NCBI GenBank assembly: GCA_033439265.1
Contig: JAVTVX010000020.1
Coordinates: 16,572,001 to 16,636,000, forward strand
Length of the DNA: 64,000 bases
Source: Dillenia suffruticosa
Taxonomy: Eukaryota; Streptophyta; Magnoliopsida; Dilleniales; Dilleniaceae
Direction: 5' to 3'
Below the pieces are notes generated by a model. The model saw only the letters and a program-made list of their open reading frames with translations, had not been told where the DNA came from and searched no databases. The translations under genes and the position numbers were made by a program. Shown here in pieces: positions 1 through 12,410 of the stretch (positions are counted from its first letter, which is position 1; each line of letters starts with the position of its first letter).

Positions 1-174
1 TGACCCAAAAAAATGGACGTTTTCATTCCAAAGAGAGTTGGAGGGAGATGGGGAATTGAGGGGTGGTTGCCAATAACCACCCCTCCCTTTTTTTCTTTTT
101 ATTGTCAAATTCAAAATTAAAAGGATTTTGGATTGGATCTACCCTCATGGCAAACCTACACCCAATTTTTAATA
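1..174 (-). repeat. copia-1 3' LTR (partial, start of LTR)
   Basis: Read on the minus strand this begins right after a polypurine tract and matches the first ~170 bases of the LTR that starts at 15650. The terminal TG is mutated to TA here (TATTAAAAATTGGG against TGATGGAAATTGGG at 15650). The rest of the LTR lies before base 1. Confidence 0.75.
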
Positions 175-188
175 TCTCCCACTTGCAC
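175..188 (-). other. copia-1 polypurine tract
   Basis: The minus strand reads GTGCAAGTGGGAGA directly before the 3' LTR start. This is the usual plus-strand priming site of plant copia elements (form AAGTGGGAGA). Confidence 0.75.
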
Positions 189-1289
189 ATGAGAGCTAAA
201 CTTGTACACGAGAGCTAAACTCGTACACAATGTGATTATTATTATCGAATACCAATTTTATACAGATAAGTGGATCGTGTGAGTTGCAAGAATACTAAGA
301 GTTATAGAACTATATACTTGTTAAAGATATATATAGCTCACTTTCAATGTGACGATGAAAACGTTATATCTTCCCATATCCTAGATCTCTTTTACTTGAT
401 ACAGTCAACGTATCTCTCATTCTCAAAATAATGTAAGAGTATATTTAACTCAAATCTAATCATGTATTCAAAATTATGTCTCTAAATACTAAGTCACAGA
501 CATAACTAGCCTACTTGTGAATACAGAGCAACATATCGGTCAAAGACAGTTTTCCTTTCATATTATTAGCTTTTAATTTTTTCTTAACTGTTTTGCTAAA
601 TATGTACCACTAAACTAAATCAACCATAGTTTTTTAGTAACATGCTAAATTAGTAACACTAAATAAAATTTTAAGAGACAGACGAAAATTCTAAATGTAT
701 AAACTAATATTGAATATGAATCTCTGGGTCTCACACAACGAGATAAATAAGGATGCACTATTCTATTACTCATATGTTCAAGTAATCACACGTGGTATGA
801 AACACGTGATATAATACACTTTCTTCCTACCTAAAAACGTATGTTTTTTTTTTCTAAAATTAATATATCGTACAGATCTTAATTCAATTGTACACAATAT
901 TTGACTCAACTTTTCCTTCTTACAAGTCCATAAAAATTTCATAACATCAAAGAAAATTCACACACAAGTTCAATGGATCATGGGAAATCCATTTCGATTA
1001 CCACACATATATATACAATCGATAATTTCATCTTAGTGCTCTACTAATTCGGTATGTATGTTAATCTACTATAAATTAATACTATTTTATCTATACATAT
1101 CACATAGATATTAGAGACAATTGCTCGTGTGTGAAAGCGAATTTCCAAAACTTATCCGATATATCTTCAAGCGTAGACACAAGAATTTTGGATATAAAAT
1201 AAAAATTCAAATATAAATAAATATGATCATTACATCATACATATTTTACATATGATTACAATTACAATTACAGTCACAAATATTGTCAT
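189..1289 (-). other. copia-1 non-coding spacer between pol and 3' LTR
   Basis: About 1.1 kb of AT-rich sequence without a coding frame on either strand. Some plant copia families have a long 3' untranslated spacer between RNase H and the polypurine tract, which fits the position. I see no internal repeat or further insertion. Confidence 0.45.
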
Positions 1290-2740
1290 CCTATGCAACC
1301 CAAGTTATCTAACATGTCTTACAAACATGTCTTTAGATACTAACTTCATAAATGGATCAGTCACCATTAAATGCATAAACATATATTTCAGTATCATTTC
1401 TTTTTTTCCAATCATATTTTTTTGACAAAATTAAACTTTATGTCTATATGTTTGATTTTATCATGGTATTTGGAATATCTTACGTAAGTAATAACTACTG
1501 ATTGTCACAATAAATAGTCATAACTCCCATTAAATTGGTTATTACTCCCAAATATTACAAAATATATTCAACCAAACTTTTTTTGAATTATAGAAGCACT
1601 GGCCACAAATTCTATTCCCATCATAGAAAATCATACACAAATTTTTTTCTTACTTTTCCATAAGATAGCGCTATCATTAAGTAACAAAACATGACTAGAT
1701 GTAGATTTTCTCTTATCTAAATTACCGTCTCAATCAGTATTCGTGTATCTTTTCAATTTTAGATCATTAACTTAATAACAAAAGAAATAATCTGCAATTC
1801 TGTTCAAATATCACAGCATCCCTTTCATAACAATCCAATGACTCTTTTCTAAATTGGATTGATGTCTACTGACCAAATCCATAGTATGACAGATGTTTAG
1901 AAGAATACGTATCATAACATACTTTAAGTTCCTAACTGTACTAGAATGTGATACTGTGGACATTTCATCTATTCATCTGAAGTTTTTAGACATATGTCAT
2001 CGCTTAAATTATCATATTTAACCACAAGAGTATCAATGAGTTTGTAATTTTCCATTCTTAAATCATTCCAGAATCCTTTTAGATATAGGACGTAATCTCT
2101 TGGAACGATCTCCATAGATCTTAACTCTTAATATACAATCTACCTTATTCCTAACCATCATTTCAAAAATTGGAAGATAACTTTTTCAAAATCTGAAGGA
2201 CATACTTGTCACTAACAATATGTTATCAACCTATAGGGACAAAATCACAAACTTGTTATCAAACCTTTTTACATAGTTACAATAGTATTCATCCATCATG
2301 ATGAAATCGTAAGAGATCATTTCTCTATGAAATATCAAATACCATTATCTTAAAATTTATTGAAAACCATAAATTGATTTATTCAATTTATATATTCTAT
2401 ATTTCTGGTCTTTAATAACAAAACCTTTTAGTTGTGTCATATAAACTCCTTCCTCTAATTCTCTATTAAGAAATGTAGTTTTAATATTCATATAATATAA
2501 TTTTAAATCTAAATTGACCATTATTTTCAATAATAGGTGAATAAATGTAAATCTAACTACTAGAAAAAGATTTTCTCATAATCATCACTCTTTTACTGAG
2601 TATAACCTTTTACTATCAGTTGAGATTTATACCTCTCAATAATTCCATCGGTCATATACTTCGTTTTGAGAACTCATTTGTTTTCAATCACTTTGCACCC
2701 CACCAGAAGTTCAACCAATTCCTAAATTATGGTTGGATCT
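1290..2740 (-). pseudogene. pol: copia-1 reverse transcriptase-RNase H remnant
   Basis: Translating the minus strand in pieces gives recognisable copia RT and RNase H blocks: YVKRFDNKFVIL followed by a stop and VDNILL where the catalytic YVDD box belongs (about 2215-2280), RNLKYVMIRILLNICHTMD (about 1880-1945, the usual LMYAMVCTRPDIAHAV block), and KYHDKIKHIDIKFNFV (about 1430-1480, the usual SKHIDVRYHWIRE block of RNase H). The catalytic Asp pair is lost and several stops and frameshifts are present, so it is inactive. Neighbours on both sides keep the standard copia order PR-IN-RT-RH. Confidence 0.75.
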
Positions 2741-2747
2741 TATTAAC

Positions 2748-3900
2748 TCACATTCTTCTTCTATTATCTTTTCCATTCACTCTTGATGGGACCAGATAGA
2801 GTGTCATCTTCATTTCTAGCCTCTTGTTCATTTTCTGAAAAAAGAATAAATGCATATCCATCATTCTCAAAATAATAGTTGGATACCGCTTTCCTAAATT
2901 TGTTTGGGTTAGAAATTCAGTTGGATCATTAAAATTGAAATCGCTTCTACTAGGATCAATATCTAATTGATTTTCTTGCAATTCTTTTAATCCAGTATTT
3001 CTAGAACCATTTTTTGAATTTACTAATTCAAATAAAAACTCTATATCCTTCGCGTCACCTTTACTAGAAAATTTATTCTCCAAAAACGTCATACCCGTGA
3101 TCCAATGTCTACTATAGTACTATCATCTTATTCACCAATAAACACTTAACTTTTAAATTAGTTAGAATATTTTATAAAAATACTCTTACTTTCATGAGGA
3201 TATAAATTTTCAAACTTATTGAAAATATCTTAAATATAAACGGTCGGTCCCCAAAATTTGAGATCATTTAAACACATTTTTCTATCAGTCAAAAATTTAT
3301 ATAATATCATTGGTATTGATTTTGAAACCATTTTAATCAAAATATAAGTCACAGTCAATAAAACATCTTCTCAAAAGGAAATTGGCAAGTTAGTCTGCGA
3401 TATTATGGATTTTATCATATCCAAAATGTTATATTTTATCTCACTACAACACCATTTTGTTAAAATAGTTAAGGAATGGTCAAATATTGGATTTTGACTC
3501 TTTCATTACACAATCCTTAATTGATCTGATAGATATTCACGTCCACTATCCATTCTAAAGATCTCGATTGTTCTATTCATTTGATTTTCAATTTCGTTCA
3601 CATAATGTTTAAAACATTCAAGTATTTTAGATTGCTAAGAAATCAAATACATGTAGCCAAATCTCATGAAATCATTTATAAACGTAATGAAATATGAAAC
3701 TTCATGTCTAACCTTCATATTCATTAGACTACAAATGTTCAAATGGACTAACAGTGATGGAAATTCAGTCCGCATGGCCTTTTCAAATAGTTTTCTCGTC
3801 ATTTTGCCACCGAGCCAATATTCAACTAAATAGTTAAATATTCACCTATTATATTACAAAATTATAAAACCATTTACAAACTATTCAAAACCAATATACA
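2748..3900 (-). pseudogene. pol: copia-1 integrase and IN-RT linker remnant
   Basis: The longest open piece is 2748-3092, a 114-residue stretch that is polar and acidic, as expected of the variable linker between copia integrase and RT. The region 3100-3900 is integrase territory by position between pre-integrase (3918-4124) and RT, with many stops. The D,D-35-E residues cannot be followed in one frame. The assignment rests on order more than on motif strength. Confidence 0.55.
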
Positions 3901-3917
3901 TGTCATTCAAATATAAT

Positions 3918-4190
3918 TTAACCGTCTCTCTGAAAGGTCAAAATATAACCATACTTCAAAAGAATAAGAACATATATTAAATTCCATTGAATTTCTGGCA
4001 CGTAAAGAATATCATGTAAAATGAGAATTCGATTACTTTGTAACTCCAATTTACAATTGTCAACTCCTCTAACCTCCATTTTTGTATTGTTTTTCATATA
4101 AATCCATCTCCTACTAGCAAGCACTCGACAAAAATTCAGAAATACATCTCAATTTGTTCTTATATCCAGGGTTATTTTTTCGTGATCCGT
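3918..4190 (-). pseudogene. pol: copia-1 protease/GAG-pre-integrase remnant
   Basis: The minus-strand frame contains MEVRGVDNCKLEL, then ILILHDILYVPEIQWNLI. This is the copia block after the protease active site (usual form ...LHDVLYVPEIRRNLISV...). The DSGA protease active-site motif itself is not readable upstream because stops and frameshifts intervene. Confidence 0.7.
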
Positions 4191-4830
4191 CTTTAGTCTC
4201 CTTTTTTTTCTTGCTTTTGTTTTAATTCCTCTTATGCCTAGACCTTGAGACTCTCTTGGAACTAAACTCTATAACAAAAGCATCAATTATGGATCTTGTA
4301 GTACAAAACTGCTCATCCTCAATCTTAACATGGCAAACAACATCCAAGAAAGTTTCCACACTATGAAGGTGAGTCCAATTGACTTTCTGGTGATCCCATT
4401 TCTTAAAAAGGGATCGGATCAGTGTTTGAACTTACTGTTTATCGAAGAGGATATGACTAGCAGAGTTCAATTCGCTTATCATGTTAGACATGACTCTCAA
4501 ATATTGTTTGACACTATGGTCACTTCGCTTTTTTCGATATCAAACTTTATGATCATTTGTATAAAATGAGTTACCGTACCTCTATATTTCTTTCTGAGAT
4601 ACACCCAAATGACATGAACAATCGAATATTGCTTATACTTGGGGATCATACCATCAATCACAGAGCCAATCAAGATCGCTTGAATAATGGAATCTATCTT
4701 TTTCTACATCTGGTAAGCATTTTGTTCTCTTCTCTACGGGGTAGCAATGCCCACACTAAGGTCTTGCATGACATGATTGATGCATTTCAAGACATCTTGC
4801 TCTTCTAGTACATACCATATTTTGTGGTGA
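4150..4830 (-). pseudogene. gag: copia-1 gag remnant (UBN2-type)
   Basis: On the minus strand, frame-broken blocks match copia Gag of the UBN2 type: LRKKYRGTVTHFIQ, then SCLT/MISELNSASHILFD, then VQTLIRSLFKKWDHQKVNWT, then TFLDVVCHVKIEDEQ. These correspond to the capsid region with its MSNMI-ELKSAGH, IRSLPKSWDHMKVNLTH and VARHVELEE blocks. Stops and frameshifts separate them. The basic C-terminal tail (RVSRSRHKRN) follows and no zinc knuckle is legible. The forward-strand ORFs at 4330-4808 are shadows of this gag. Confidence 0.7.
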
Positions 4831-6033
4831 CATATTTCATAATTGTCACCATTTAATTTTTTACCTCTATTTAAATCCACAATAATAGATTTCGATACTA
4901 TGATCTAAGTTTTAAGAGGGTGGACACAATTACTAATACTCATTCACATACACAATTTTGTACTTCAAAATTAACATTTATGATAAATCAAAATTAGATA
5001 TAAAATCGAAAGTTCAATAGGTTTCCAATTATCATCTACGATCCTAAAGTATTACCATCACAAATTTAATTTAAGATTACAAAATTCAATAGATTTTAAG
5101 TGAAAATTATTCAAATTTTTCTATAAAAAAAAACTCCAACTTAAATATACAAAATATTTCAATAATATTGCAATTTTGGATGACAATTACTTTATTCTAC
5201 AAATCCAAAATTTTTATTTAAAAACACAAAATTTTTTATTTTGGATAAAAATTACTCAAATTCTACAAATTCAAAATTTCATTCAAGAGAAACTAGCATG
5301 ATCATCCAAAACAACAAATATAACTAACATATGATTGAAAGAAACTTTACATTAAAATTCTAAAAGTTTCTATAGTGCATGATCTTATTTCAATTCAAAA
5401 CATGTCCTTTCGAATGATTATTAGACGTTAAATGATTAAACTTAAGAATCTTTAAAATATCTGACTCTAAATATTAATGTCAGCTTTTCAAACAATAACC
5501 TATAAAATTATCTTGAGATATGAAGATTTATTTGAATTTTTGATATGATCAGTTTCCCTATTTAAGAAATTATAAATAATATATCCTACATTATTTCAAA
5601 TTATTCCACTGAATTTTTTCAAACTAAATTGAACCAGCTGCATTGAAATTTACAAAAAATTAGAGAATTAATTATATTAGACGTAAATATTCTAACAATA
5701 AATAGCCATAACATGTAAAAGAAAACTTGCAAATTCATTATTTCAATTCAAAACATATCCTTTCGAATGATTATATTCATTATTCCTTTGAATAGTCTAC
5801 CCTAGGAAAAGATCTCCTTATAGCACGTGGGTTGGAGCTATTTATATTTTGGATAGCCTTTTTTTTTCTTTTGAATCTTTAGATCCTTGATTCTTTACAT
5901 TTTTGTTAATATGGGTCTTATATCATCAAGAATCATACTCCTTTCTTGGCAATCATCTTATCAATCTTACTACTCTAGTAAGGAGGCAAAGAATTTCTTA
6001 GTGTATATATATCATCCCCTAAAAAACAATGGC
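4831..6033 (-). other. AT-rich copia-1 upstream region, no readable gene
   Basis: There is no coding frame. It lies between the gag remnant and the CACTA-1 insertion. The last ~250 bases (about 5790-6033), continued across the insertion by 13964-14155, read on the minus strand like a short copia LTR (starts TGTTCCCATTTTCTAGG at 14155). A solo LTR is possible, but I could not find its target duplication. Confidence 0.35.
5385..5773 (+). repeat. 36-bp direct repeat pair, 353 bp apart
   Basis: 5385-5420 and 5738-5773 are identical apart from one base (core TTTCAATTCAAAACAT, then TCCTTTCGAATGATTA). The intervening sequence is AT-rich and uncoding. They may mark a small local duplication or a deletion/insertion scar. 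Confidence 0.8.
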
Positions 6034-6036
6034 CTA
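6034..6036. other. CACTA-1 target-site duplication (left), CTA
   Basis: CTA lies directly before the element's first base and again directly after its last base (13961-13963). A 3-bp duplication is diagnostic of En/Spm-CACTA insertion. Confidence 0.9.
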
Positions 6037-6054
6037 CACTACAAAATAAATGAC
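6037..6054 (+). repeat. CACTA-1 left terminal inverted repeat
   Basis: CACTACAAAATAAATGAC pairs imperfectly with the reverse complement of the right end at 13942-13960. CACTA is the conserved terminal motif of the superfamily. Confidence 0.85.
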
Positions 6055-6059
6055 TTATT

Positions 6060-6790
6060 GAGATGGACGAAAACCGTTTGGTAAATCAACTAAAACCGTT
6101 GGCAGATCATTCTCCGATGGATAGGATTTTAGTTGGCAATAAACTAGTCGGGATAGGTTTATACAGATAGTCTTAATCACTGTTGGAGTATGTTATATAT
6201 TTATAGTAATGGTTAGAAAATGTTGGTAAAAGTACGCACTTTTATCATCACTTTAAAAACATGGGTAAAAATTACAATCTTTTATCATCGGTTACCACTC
6301 TGTTACCACAAGTTTTATCTTTTATTGTCAGTTACTACATAACTATTAAGAAATGTAACTGTCATTTAGAGTTGGTTACTATATATGTTCATATATTAGG
6401 AAATGTTATAATCTTTTATTGTTGGTTACCACTCGATTATCACTCGGTTACCATAAGTGTTACCTTCGATTACCACTCAATTACCACTCGGTTACTACAA
6501 GTGTTATCCTTTATCGTCAGTTAATACAAGTGTTAAGAAATATTACTATTGATTATGATAGAGTTACTACAATTGTACCAGTTATATCCAGTTACTACAA
6601 CACTACCATTTATGGTCAGTTAGCACATATGTTCATATGTTCATATGTTAGGAAATATTATAAATTTTTATCATCAATTACTACTGTTATCAATTAGAAA
6701 ATGTTACTTTTTCGTCAGTTATCACACAATAGAAATGTTACTGTATGGTTATTACATGTTAGAAAATGTTATAAACTATAAAATAAAGAA
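6060..6790. repeat. CACTA-1 left subterminal repeat zone
   Basis: First come paired GACGAAAACCGT / AAAACCGTTGG-type segments (6060-6130), then about 500 bp of short repeats built on GTTACTACA and TTTATCGTCAGTTA in both orientations. In En/Spm such subterminal motifs are bound by the TnpA-type protein. The first ~200 bp are recognisably similar to 57065-57240 in CACTA-3. Confidence 0.75.
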
Positions 6791-6899
6791 ATTATTAAAA
6801 TAATATAACATAATCCTTATATTATTGAGAATGATTGATACATTAATAGGATAAGAAAAAAATATTACATATCAAACAACTGTATATCTTATCTTCTCT

Positions 6900-7560
6900 T
6901 TTGCATATCTTCTGAGATCTTTATACCAAAAATGCTTCACTTCAATTATAAAAAATATTACTAACACGGTCGCAGCATCAACCTTCATGCCAATCTATTC
7001 ATAAAAATGGTTATAAAAAAATATTATCTTTTTTGGATGGAGTTTGTCAATCTATTCATAAAATAAAAATGGTTATAAATAAAAATATTACCTTTTGGAT
7101 GCAGTCAGGTAGTGATAATAATTGTTGGTTGGAAGTTAAAAATACAAATAATTTGGATTATTATTTAAAAACAAAAATGAAATTGAAATTAGTAATATTA
7201 TGTGAAAACAAAAAATAACATTCATACTTAAATCTGTATTTAAACCAGATGATTGGGCTTTTTCAAAGTCAAGTTGCTCATGGGATGGTTGTGATTTTTC
7301 ATGGTTAGTAAATATACTCATCCTTCATTTAGTTCATCCCATAATGAGCACAAGTTATGAAAATTTAAAATGTTTCAAAATAAAGTATAATCCAACTTTT
7401 ATTTAAAAAAATATGTGATTACCTATTTCACAGAGATTTTGGTTGATTCACAAGTTTTGAGAGCTTTGAGCAGAGAGGAGAGCTTTTGAGGCGAGGAGAG
7501 CTTTTGGAGGAAAAGAGGGTTCGTGGGGGAATGATTTATAGAATATTTGGTTTATTTCAC
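6900..7560 (-). pseudogene. CACTA-1 exon-like scraps and leader, related to CACTA-3
   Basis: On the minus strand there is a donor-like AAAAGGTAATATTT at about 7075-7090 preceded by a short coding scrap, a 61-codon open stretch (7136-7321), and upstream a purine-rich leader (7440-7530, GAGAGCTTTTGAGG repeats) next to the segment TTTCACCGCCCAAATAAATTTT (7555-7578). The order and several words match CACTA-3 at 58380-59000, so these are probably remnants of the same accessory gene. No domain is recognised. Confidence 0.45.
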
Positions 7561-7578
7561 CGCCCAAATAAATTTTCA

Positions 7579-7905
7579 AAATTTTCAAAAGTCCGCAATT
7601 TTTTCCTCTTTTTTTTAATCTTTTTATCGCTTTTAGATCATCAAGTTTTTACCACCTTATAGTTTAATTCCATCTTAGTTTACCGCTCTTTTTATTATTA
7701 TATCAGTAAAGATTTTGTGTTTTTATTTCTGTTACCAACTATTATTACAATATTGTTACAACATTATTACTATATTATGTTACAATATTATTACTGAATT
7801 ACATTAGAAACATTCATTTCATATTATTACAATTAATAATATTAATTATACAATTATTCTACACAATTCATATTTAAAATTTTTAATATATTATTTATAG
7901 CATTT
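7579..7905. other. AT-rich spacer with ATTATTAC-type repeats
   Basis: No gene. 7735-7810 is a run of short degenerate repeats (TTACAATATTATTAC). Its position corresponds to the three-copy repeat at 59098-59236 in CACTA-3. Confidence 0.5.
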
Positions 7906-8208
7906 TGATTGAGAGGGCGGTGCGCATCTCGTGATGCATGCCTACATGGGCACCCACGCGGCATGCACGATAGCCCGTGCATGCAAGAAATGCCTACGCA
8001 TGAGCCCCCGCATGGCATGGGTGGCATATGCCCTCGCATGCCACCACACGGGGGCATGCCCACATGCAAGCATGGAAGCGCATGCCATTGCATGCCACCG
8101 CATGGGGCATGAGCGCATGGAAGCGCCCGCATGGGGCATGCACGAATGGAAGAGTTCACACGGGTGCTTGGCCATGCCACGGCGTAGTGCCGCGTAACGA
8201 CGCATTGC
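7906..8208. repeat. GC-rich island A of CACTA-1, GCATGC-dense
   Basis: An abrupt switch from AT-rich to about 300 bp of GC-rich sequence crowded with GCATGC, CCGCATG and GGCATG words, then an abrupt return to AT-rich. All overlapping open frames here (up to 108 codons) result from the lack of AT-rich stop codons. They are low-complexity Cys/His/Met/Ala translations and I do not call them genes. Confidence 0.8.
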
Positions 8209-9504
8209 TCTAATTACTAAATTATTAATATTATTAAATTAGTAATTTATATAGTATTATTTTAAATTATTAATATTATTATTTAAAATTTATAATTATA
8301 TTAAAATACTAATTTATATAATACATATAATATCAAAAAATTTAATTATCAAAATAATATTATATATAATTTATATGAATTCTAAAAACACACCCTACCA
8401 TACCACAAACAAAAACTGACACCAAATTTTATCAAATTTAGTCAAGTCCTAAAATATTTTATCATTTTATTTCATATAATCAATCAAATAACTCTCACAA
8501 AAACTAACAGCAAATTTTATCAAAGTCCTAAAAATATTTTATCATTTTGGTATCAATTAACCGCTAAAACTTTTAATTTGTTTTTTGTTTCAACCGCAAA
8601 AAATTTAGTTTTGACACCAATCATAATCCTCATCATCATGTTACTTACTTGTTATATGTCTATTTCTTTTTTTTTTTTTTTACTTTTTTACTCTCTTACT
8701 TGCTTCTATTTAAACGAAAATAACCTAAAACAATCACTAAATTAAATTAAACCTATTTATGTTTATGTTAGGGAAATCAAACCACCTTACTATAAAATTC
8801 ATTGTCTCATTACAAGATAATTTGCTGATTTTGACAAAATTAATCAAACCTCCTTACCATCACCATTGAAAAATAAAATTTATTGTGTCATTTTAAAATG
8901 ATGTGCTGCCTTTGACAAAATTGAGCCGAAAAGTTTGGATTACTTTATTGTCAAACTTTGTTAAGCTACTTTACATTAGTAGGATTTGCGGGATATACCA
9001 AGAGGTATTACCTAATTATATGACAGGACAATAAGAGTGTTTTTCTAAGATTGGTTACTTTGATCATTGAACTAGATTAAATCTGGCCTTGAGTTATCCT
9101 ATATCTATCCAATATATCTATCCAAGAATAATATTACTAGTGCAACATAAATTTTATCTTCACCCCTAACAACATTAATTTTGTCTTTGCGACTAAGTGT
9201 CAACAATGGTAAGTGAGCAATTGAGCAATGTTTGTTCCTAAGCAATGGCCTTTTGCACTATTTCTATCATATCATATCACTTATTAGTAGATGAGAAGGA
9301 TGTTGTTAATGGATAGTACAACTAATAGACAAGATGTTGTTAGTTGTTAGTAGGTAGTATAGATTTATTGTGAGACAACTTGATATTATTTTTTTATATA
9401 TTATTCTTAAAAGACCACCTCGATGACAAATCATTGAAGCAATACCATAGATACATACTATTCAATAGTAACTCAATTGCGAGTGTAAATATAAACTGTC
9501 ATAT

Positions 9505-9543
<39 letters not shown>

Positions 9544-11032
9544 TTAAATTCTATTAAACTCTAATATCCTATATATTATATGTACTGTTTCATATGAAGT
9601 GAATGCAATATGTTTGAAGAACAAATCATGAGAAGAACTTAAATACTGAAACTTCATAGTAAATCATAGTAAAAACTTCACTACTTGGTTTAGTCATTGT
9701 GTAACAAATGGTTATAATGCATACTAACAAATAGTAATGGTATAATTGGTAACGTTTTGATATGAAAATTTAAGTGAAAACTAAATTTAATCATTTGCTT
9801 AATTAGGTTAACCTAGCAAGACAAACCGCGAATACTCTACTACTTATAAGAAGTTGTAACAATATAGATATGAAAAAGTTAACAGATTCTAAAAATTAAT
9901 TCTAAAAATTATATTGCATGAGAAAACATAACAAGTATGGAAGCAATGATTATAATAATATGGTGACTAAGAAAAAAAAGAGAGAGTAAAAAACGGGTCA
10001 AAAAATTGTGAAATATAGTAATTAGTTAGTAAATAGTTAGTAAATAGTTTGTTAATAAGAAGTAAAAATTATAAATGATTTTTTCAAGATGTATGTGAAA
10101 GACACAAGGTGGTATTAATTAAAAGTATAAAAAAAATTGTGAAGAATTAAGAAACGCGGTAATGAAAAAAGAGGTGGGAGAAAAAGTGAAAAGGAGGGGT
10201 TTTAAAAATTTGTTTATGAAAATGATATATTATAAATTATATATGGGCAAAAACTCAATTATCAAAGTTTTTTCATCCTTCCCTTGAAAGCTCTTCTCCT
10301 CTAACCCTTTGCAAAGTTTTATTAAAAGTTAATCATGTTAGGTATTTGAAAGATTTAGACAAACGATGACAGATGAGCATTGTACGAAAAATTACAACTA
10401 TTCCCAAAAGGAACAAGTTCAGTTGAACAAGCACAATCATCCAAGATGTTACATAGGTTTTAAAAAACAGGCATATTATTTTAATTTTAATTTGATATTT
10501 AATATTAAAATACAAAATTTTCAAAAAGTTAGCGCGGAAAAGGAAAAAATTTTTGAAAACTTATTTTTAAAATTTGTTTATGAAAATAGAGAAAGAATAT
10601 TACAACGGCTAAGATATGTCTTAACTGCAAAAAATTTGCAAAAAATTTGAAAATATTTTGAGAGACAAATAATATAATAATTATATTACCATAAATTATA
10701 TTATAGATTTACCAATTTAGGTTAAATCATCGAGCTATATAATGTATTTTTTCATAATACAATATTTGTATAATAATCATATAATTATTATAATATTATA
10801 TTATTATATTTTATAACTTAATTAATTATTTTAGATGTGAAATAATATTTCAAGCAGAGTCAATATTAATAATTTTAAATAATTGGTTGTACCGGGGATT
10901 AATGGTATTAATCTCAATATAATTATAACCTAAAAGAAGTTCATTTTCTCAAAATTGCATATAATTTCCTTAATTTTTATCATTATTAATAAATAAAATA
11001 AATAGCAATTTAAACAATTTAAATATTATTCC
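8209..11032. other. AT-rich CACTA-1 filler, no convincing gene
   Basis: About 2.8 kb, strongly AT-rich. It contains a T-run (8668-8683), an (AT)n microsatellite near 9500-9541, and one 94-codon forward ORF at 10366-10650 with lysine/asparagine/phenylalanine bias typical of AT-rich non-coding DNA. That ORF matches nothing I know, and its antisense is also partly open. Nothing else is seen. Confidence 0.6.
9500..9541. repeat. (AT)n microsatellite
   Basis: An almost uninterrupted AT dinucleotide run of about 35 bases. Confidence 0.95.
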
Positions 11033-11460
11033 ATGGGCAGTAGCACCACACTTGCCTGCGCGAAGGCATGCGCGGGCATCGCCAGGCAACGACAGGGGCG
11101 CTTGCATGTGCAGTAGCACCGTGCGCCCGCGTGTACTGCATGCTCACGCGCGCGTGCCAGTGCCTACACGGGCGCCCTCCCATGCCTGCCTGGGCGGGCG
11201 CCTGCACAGGCAAGTACGCAAGCGCGCAAGCAGGTGCCTGCATGGCTAGCGACGCGGGCGCTTGCATGTGCAGTAGCACCGTGCACCCGCGGGTGCTGCA
11301 TGCTCGCGTGTGCTTCTTTTTTGCATGCCCATGCCCATGCCCATGCATGCTACATTCTTGCGCATCTTGCAAGCACCCACATGGGCGCCCACCCATGCCC
11401 AAGCAAGCAAGCACGGAAGCAGGCACCTGCACGGGCACGTAGGTACCCGCGGGCGCTTCT
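11033..11460. repeat. GC-rich island B of CACTA-1 with internal near-repeat
   Basis: About 430 bp GC-rich, with words such as GCGGGCGCTTGCATGTGC. The segment GGGCGCTTGCATGTGCAGTA occurs twice (about 11096-11115 and 11256-11275) with similar downstream text (GCACCGTGC.CCCGCG), so the island includes a diverged tandem duplication of about 160 bp. The ORFs of 65-139 codons in four frames are compositional. Confidence 0.8.
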
Positions 11461-11496
11461 TATCTTTTTATGCAAAAAATGAAATATTGCTTGCAG

Positions 11497-11566
11497 GCAC
11501 CAAAATTCAAACCCCAAATTTGAACCTCAAACCTTTGTTGTATTAACCATTATACCACAATGTCCT
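11497..11566 (-). repeat. tRNA-like (SINE-like) module with box A and box B
   Basis: The minus strand reads GTGGTATAATGGTTAATAC (box A-like, 11540-11558) and, about 30 bases on, GAGGTTCAAATTTGGG (box B-like, about 11513-11528). These resemble RNA polymerase III internal promoter boxes of tRNA-derived sequences. It lies directly upstream, in its own direction, of GC island B. A similar module precedes the GC block in CACTA-4. It does not fold as a complete tRNA by eye, so I do not call a tRNA gene. Confidence 0.45.
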
Positions 11567-12111
11567 CTATGTAAGTTTTTTTTTTTTTTTTCTTTCTTCC
11601 TATCTATCTCAATCTCACTTTTTTTTTTCCTATTTTACTCTCACTTTTTTTTTTTCTTATTTCACTCTCACCTCTATTTTTTTCTTCACATTGGGGTCAT
11701 TTTTTTTTCATTTTGTATTCTCATTGAATTTTTTTATTGCGATTTTAATATATTCAAATCAATGAATGATATTTAAGTTGAATGTTATGAATGAATTATG
11801 ATTTATTATTTTTATATATTTTGAACGGTAAATATTTGTGATTAAATATATAAATTTTTAAAATTATTAATATATTATAACTTAAATTCCATACTCATTC
11901 GAAAAACAAAAAAAAATTAGGAAAAAAAAACAAACACAATAAAATTAAATGAAATAGAATTAATTGAAATAAAAATGATAAAATATAATAGTAGAAATAA
12001 AAATAAAAATAAAGTTAGATTTAGTGAAATTACATGACTTTCTTACAATTACCTATAATTACCATGAAATTACTATGAAGTTACCATGATAATTACCATG
12101 AAGTTACCATT
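11567..12111. other. T-rich and AT-rich spacer
   Basis: Several poly-T/pyrimidine runs (11576-11690) are followed by AT-rich sequence. 12050-12110 has a triple ATTACCATGAAGTTACCATG-type repeat leading into island C. No gene. Confidence 0.6.
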
Positions 12112-12410
12112 TAGCGCATGGTGGCATGCACATGCTGCACACATGAGCGCATGCCATGCGCAGTGGCATGTGCGCATGCCGCGTGAGGAGGCATGCACGC
12201 ATGCCGCTTAAGGAGGTATGCACAGGCGCCCGTGCTGGCATGGTGGGGTGCCCGTGTGCGACCGGCATGCGCAGGCCCTTGCATGAGTGCATGTCGCACA
12301 TGGTATTATGCGCGGGCACCCGCTTGATTACCTGCATGAGCGCATGCCGCACATCATGCCATGGGCGGGCTCCTATGCTAGCAAGGCTGAGCGCCCTCGA
12401 GAGCGTTATA
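12112..12410. repeat. GC-rich island C of CACTA-1, GCATGC-dense
   Basis: About 300 bp rich in GCGCATGC, GCATGCCGC and related words. It includes repeated CGCATGCCGC(G/A)(T/C) units about 30-120 bp apart. Composition is like island A, with sharp boundaries to AT-rich DNA. Confidence 0.8.

Noticed and set aside
4330..4808. Two forward ORFs of 79 and 83 codons
   Set aside because: They are antisense shadows of the copia-1 gag, which matches known Gag blocks on the minus strand.
7854..8213. Overlapping ORFs in four frames (up to 108 codons) over GC island A
   Set aside because: They exist because the island lacks AT-rich stop codons. Translations are low-complexity and open in both strands at once.
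11019..11546. ORFs up to 139 codons over GC island B
   Set aside because: Same compositional reason; open in several frames, and no start context or domain.
11497..11566. True tRNA gene
   Set aside because: Only box A and box B resemblance; no full acceptor and anticodon stems by eye.
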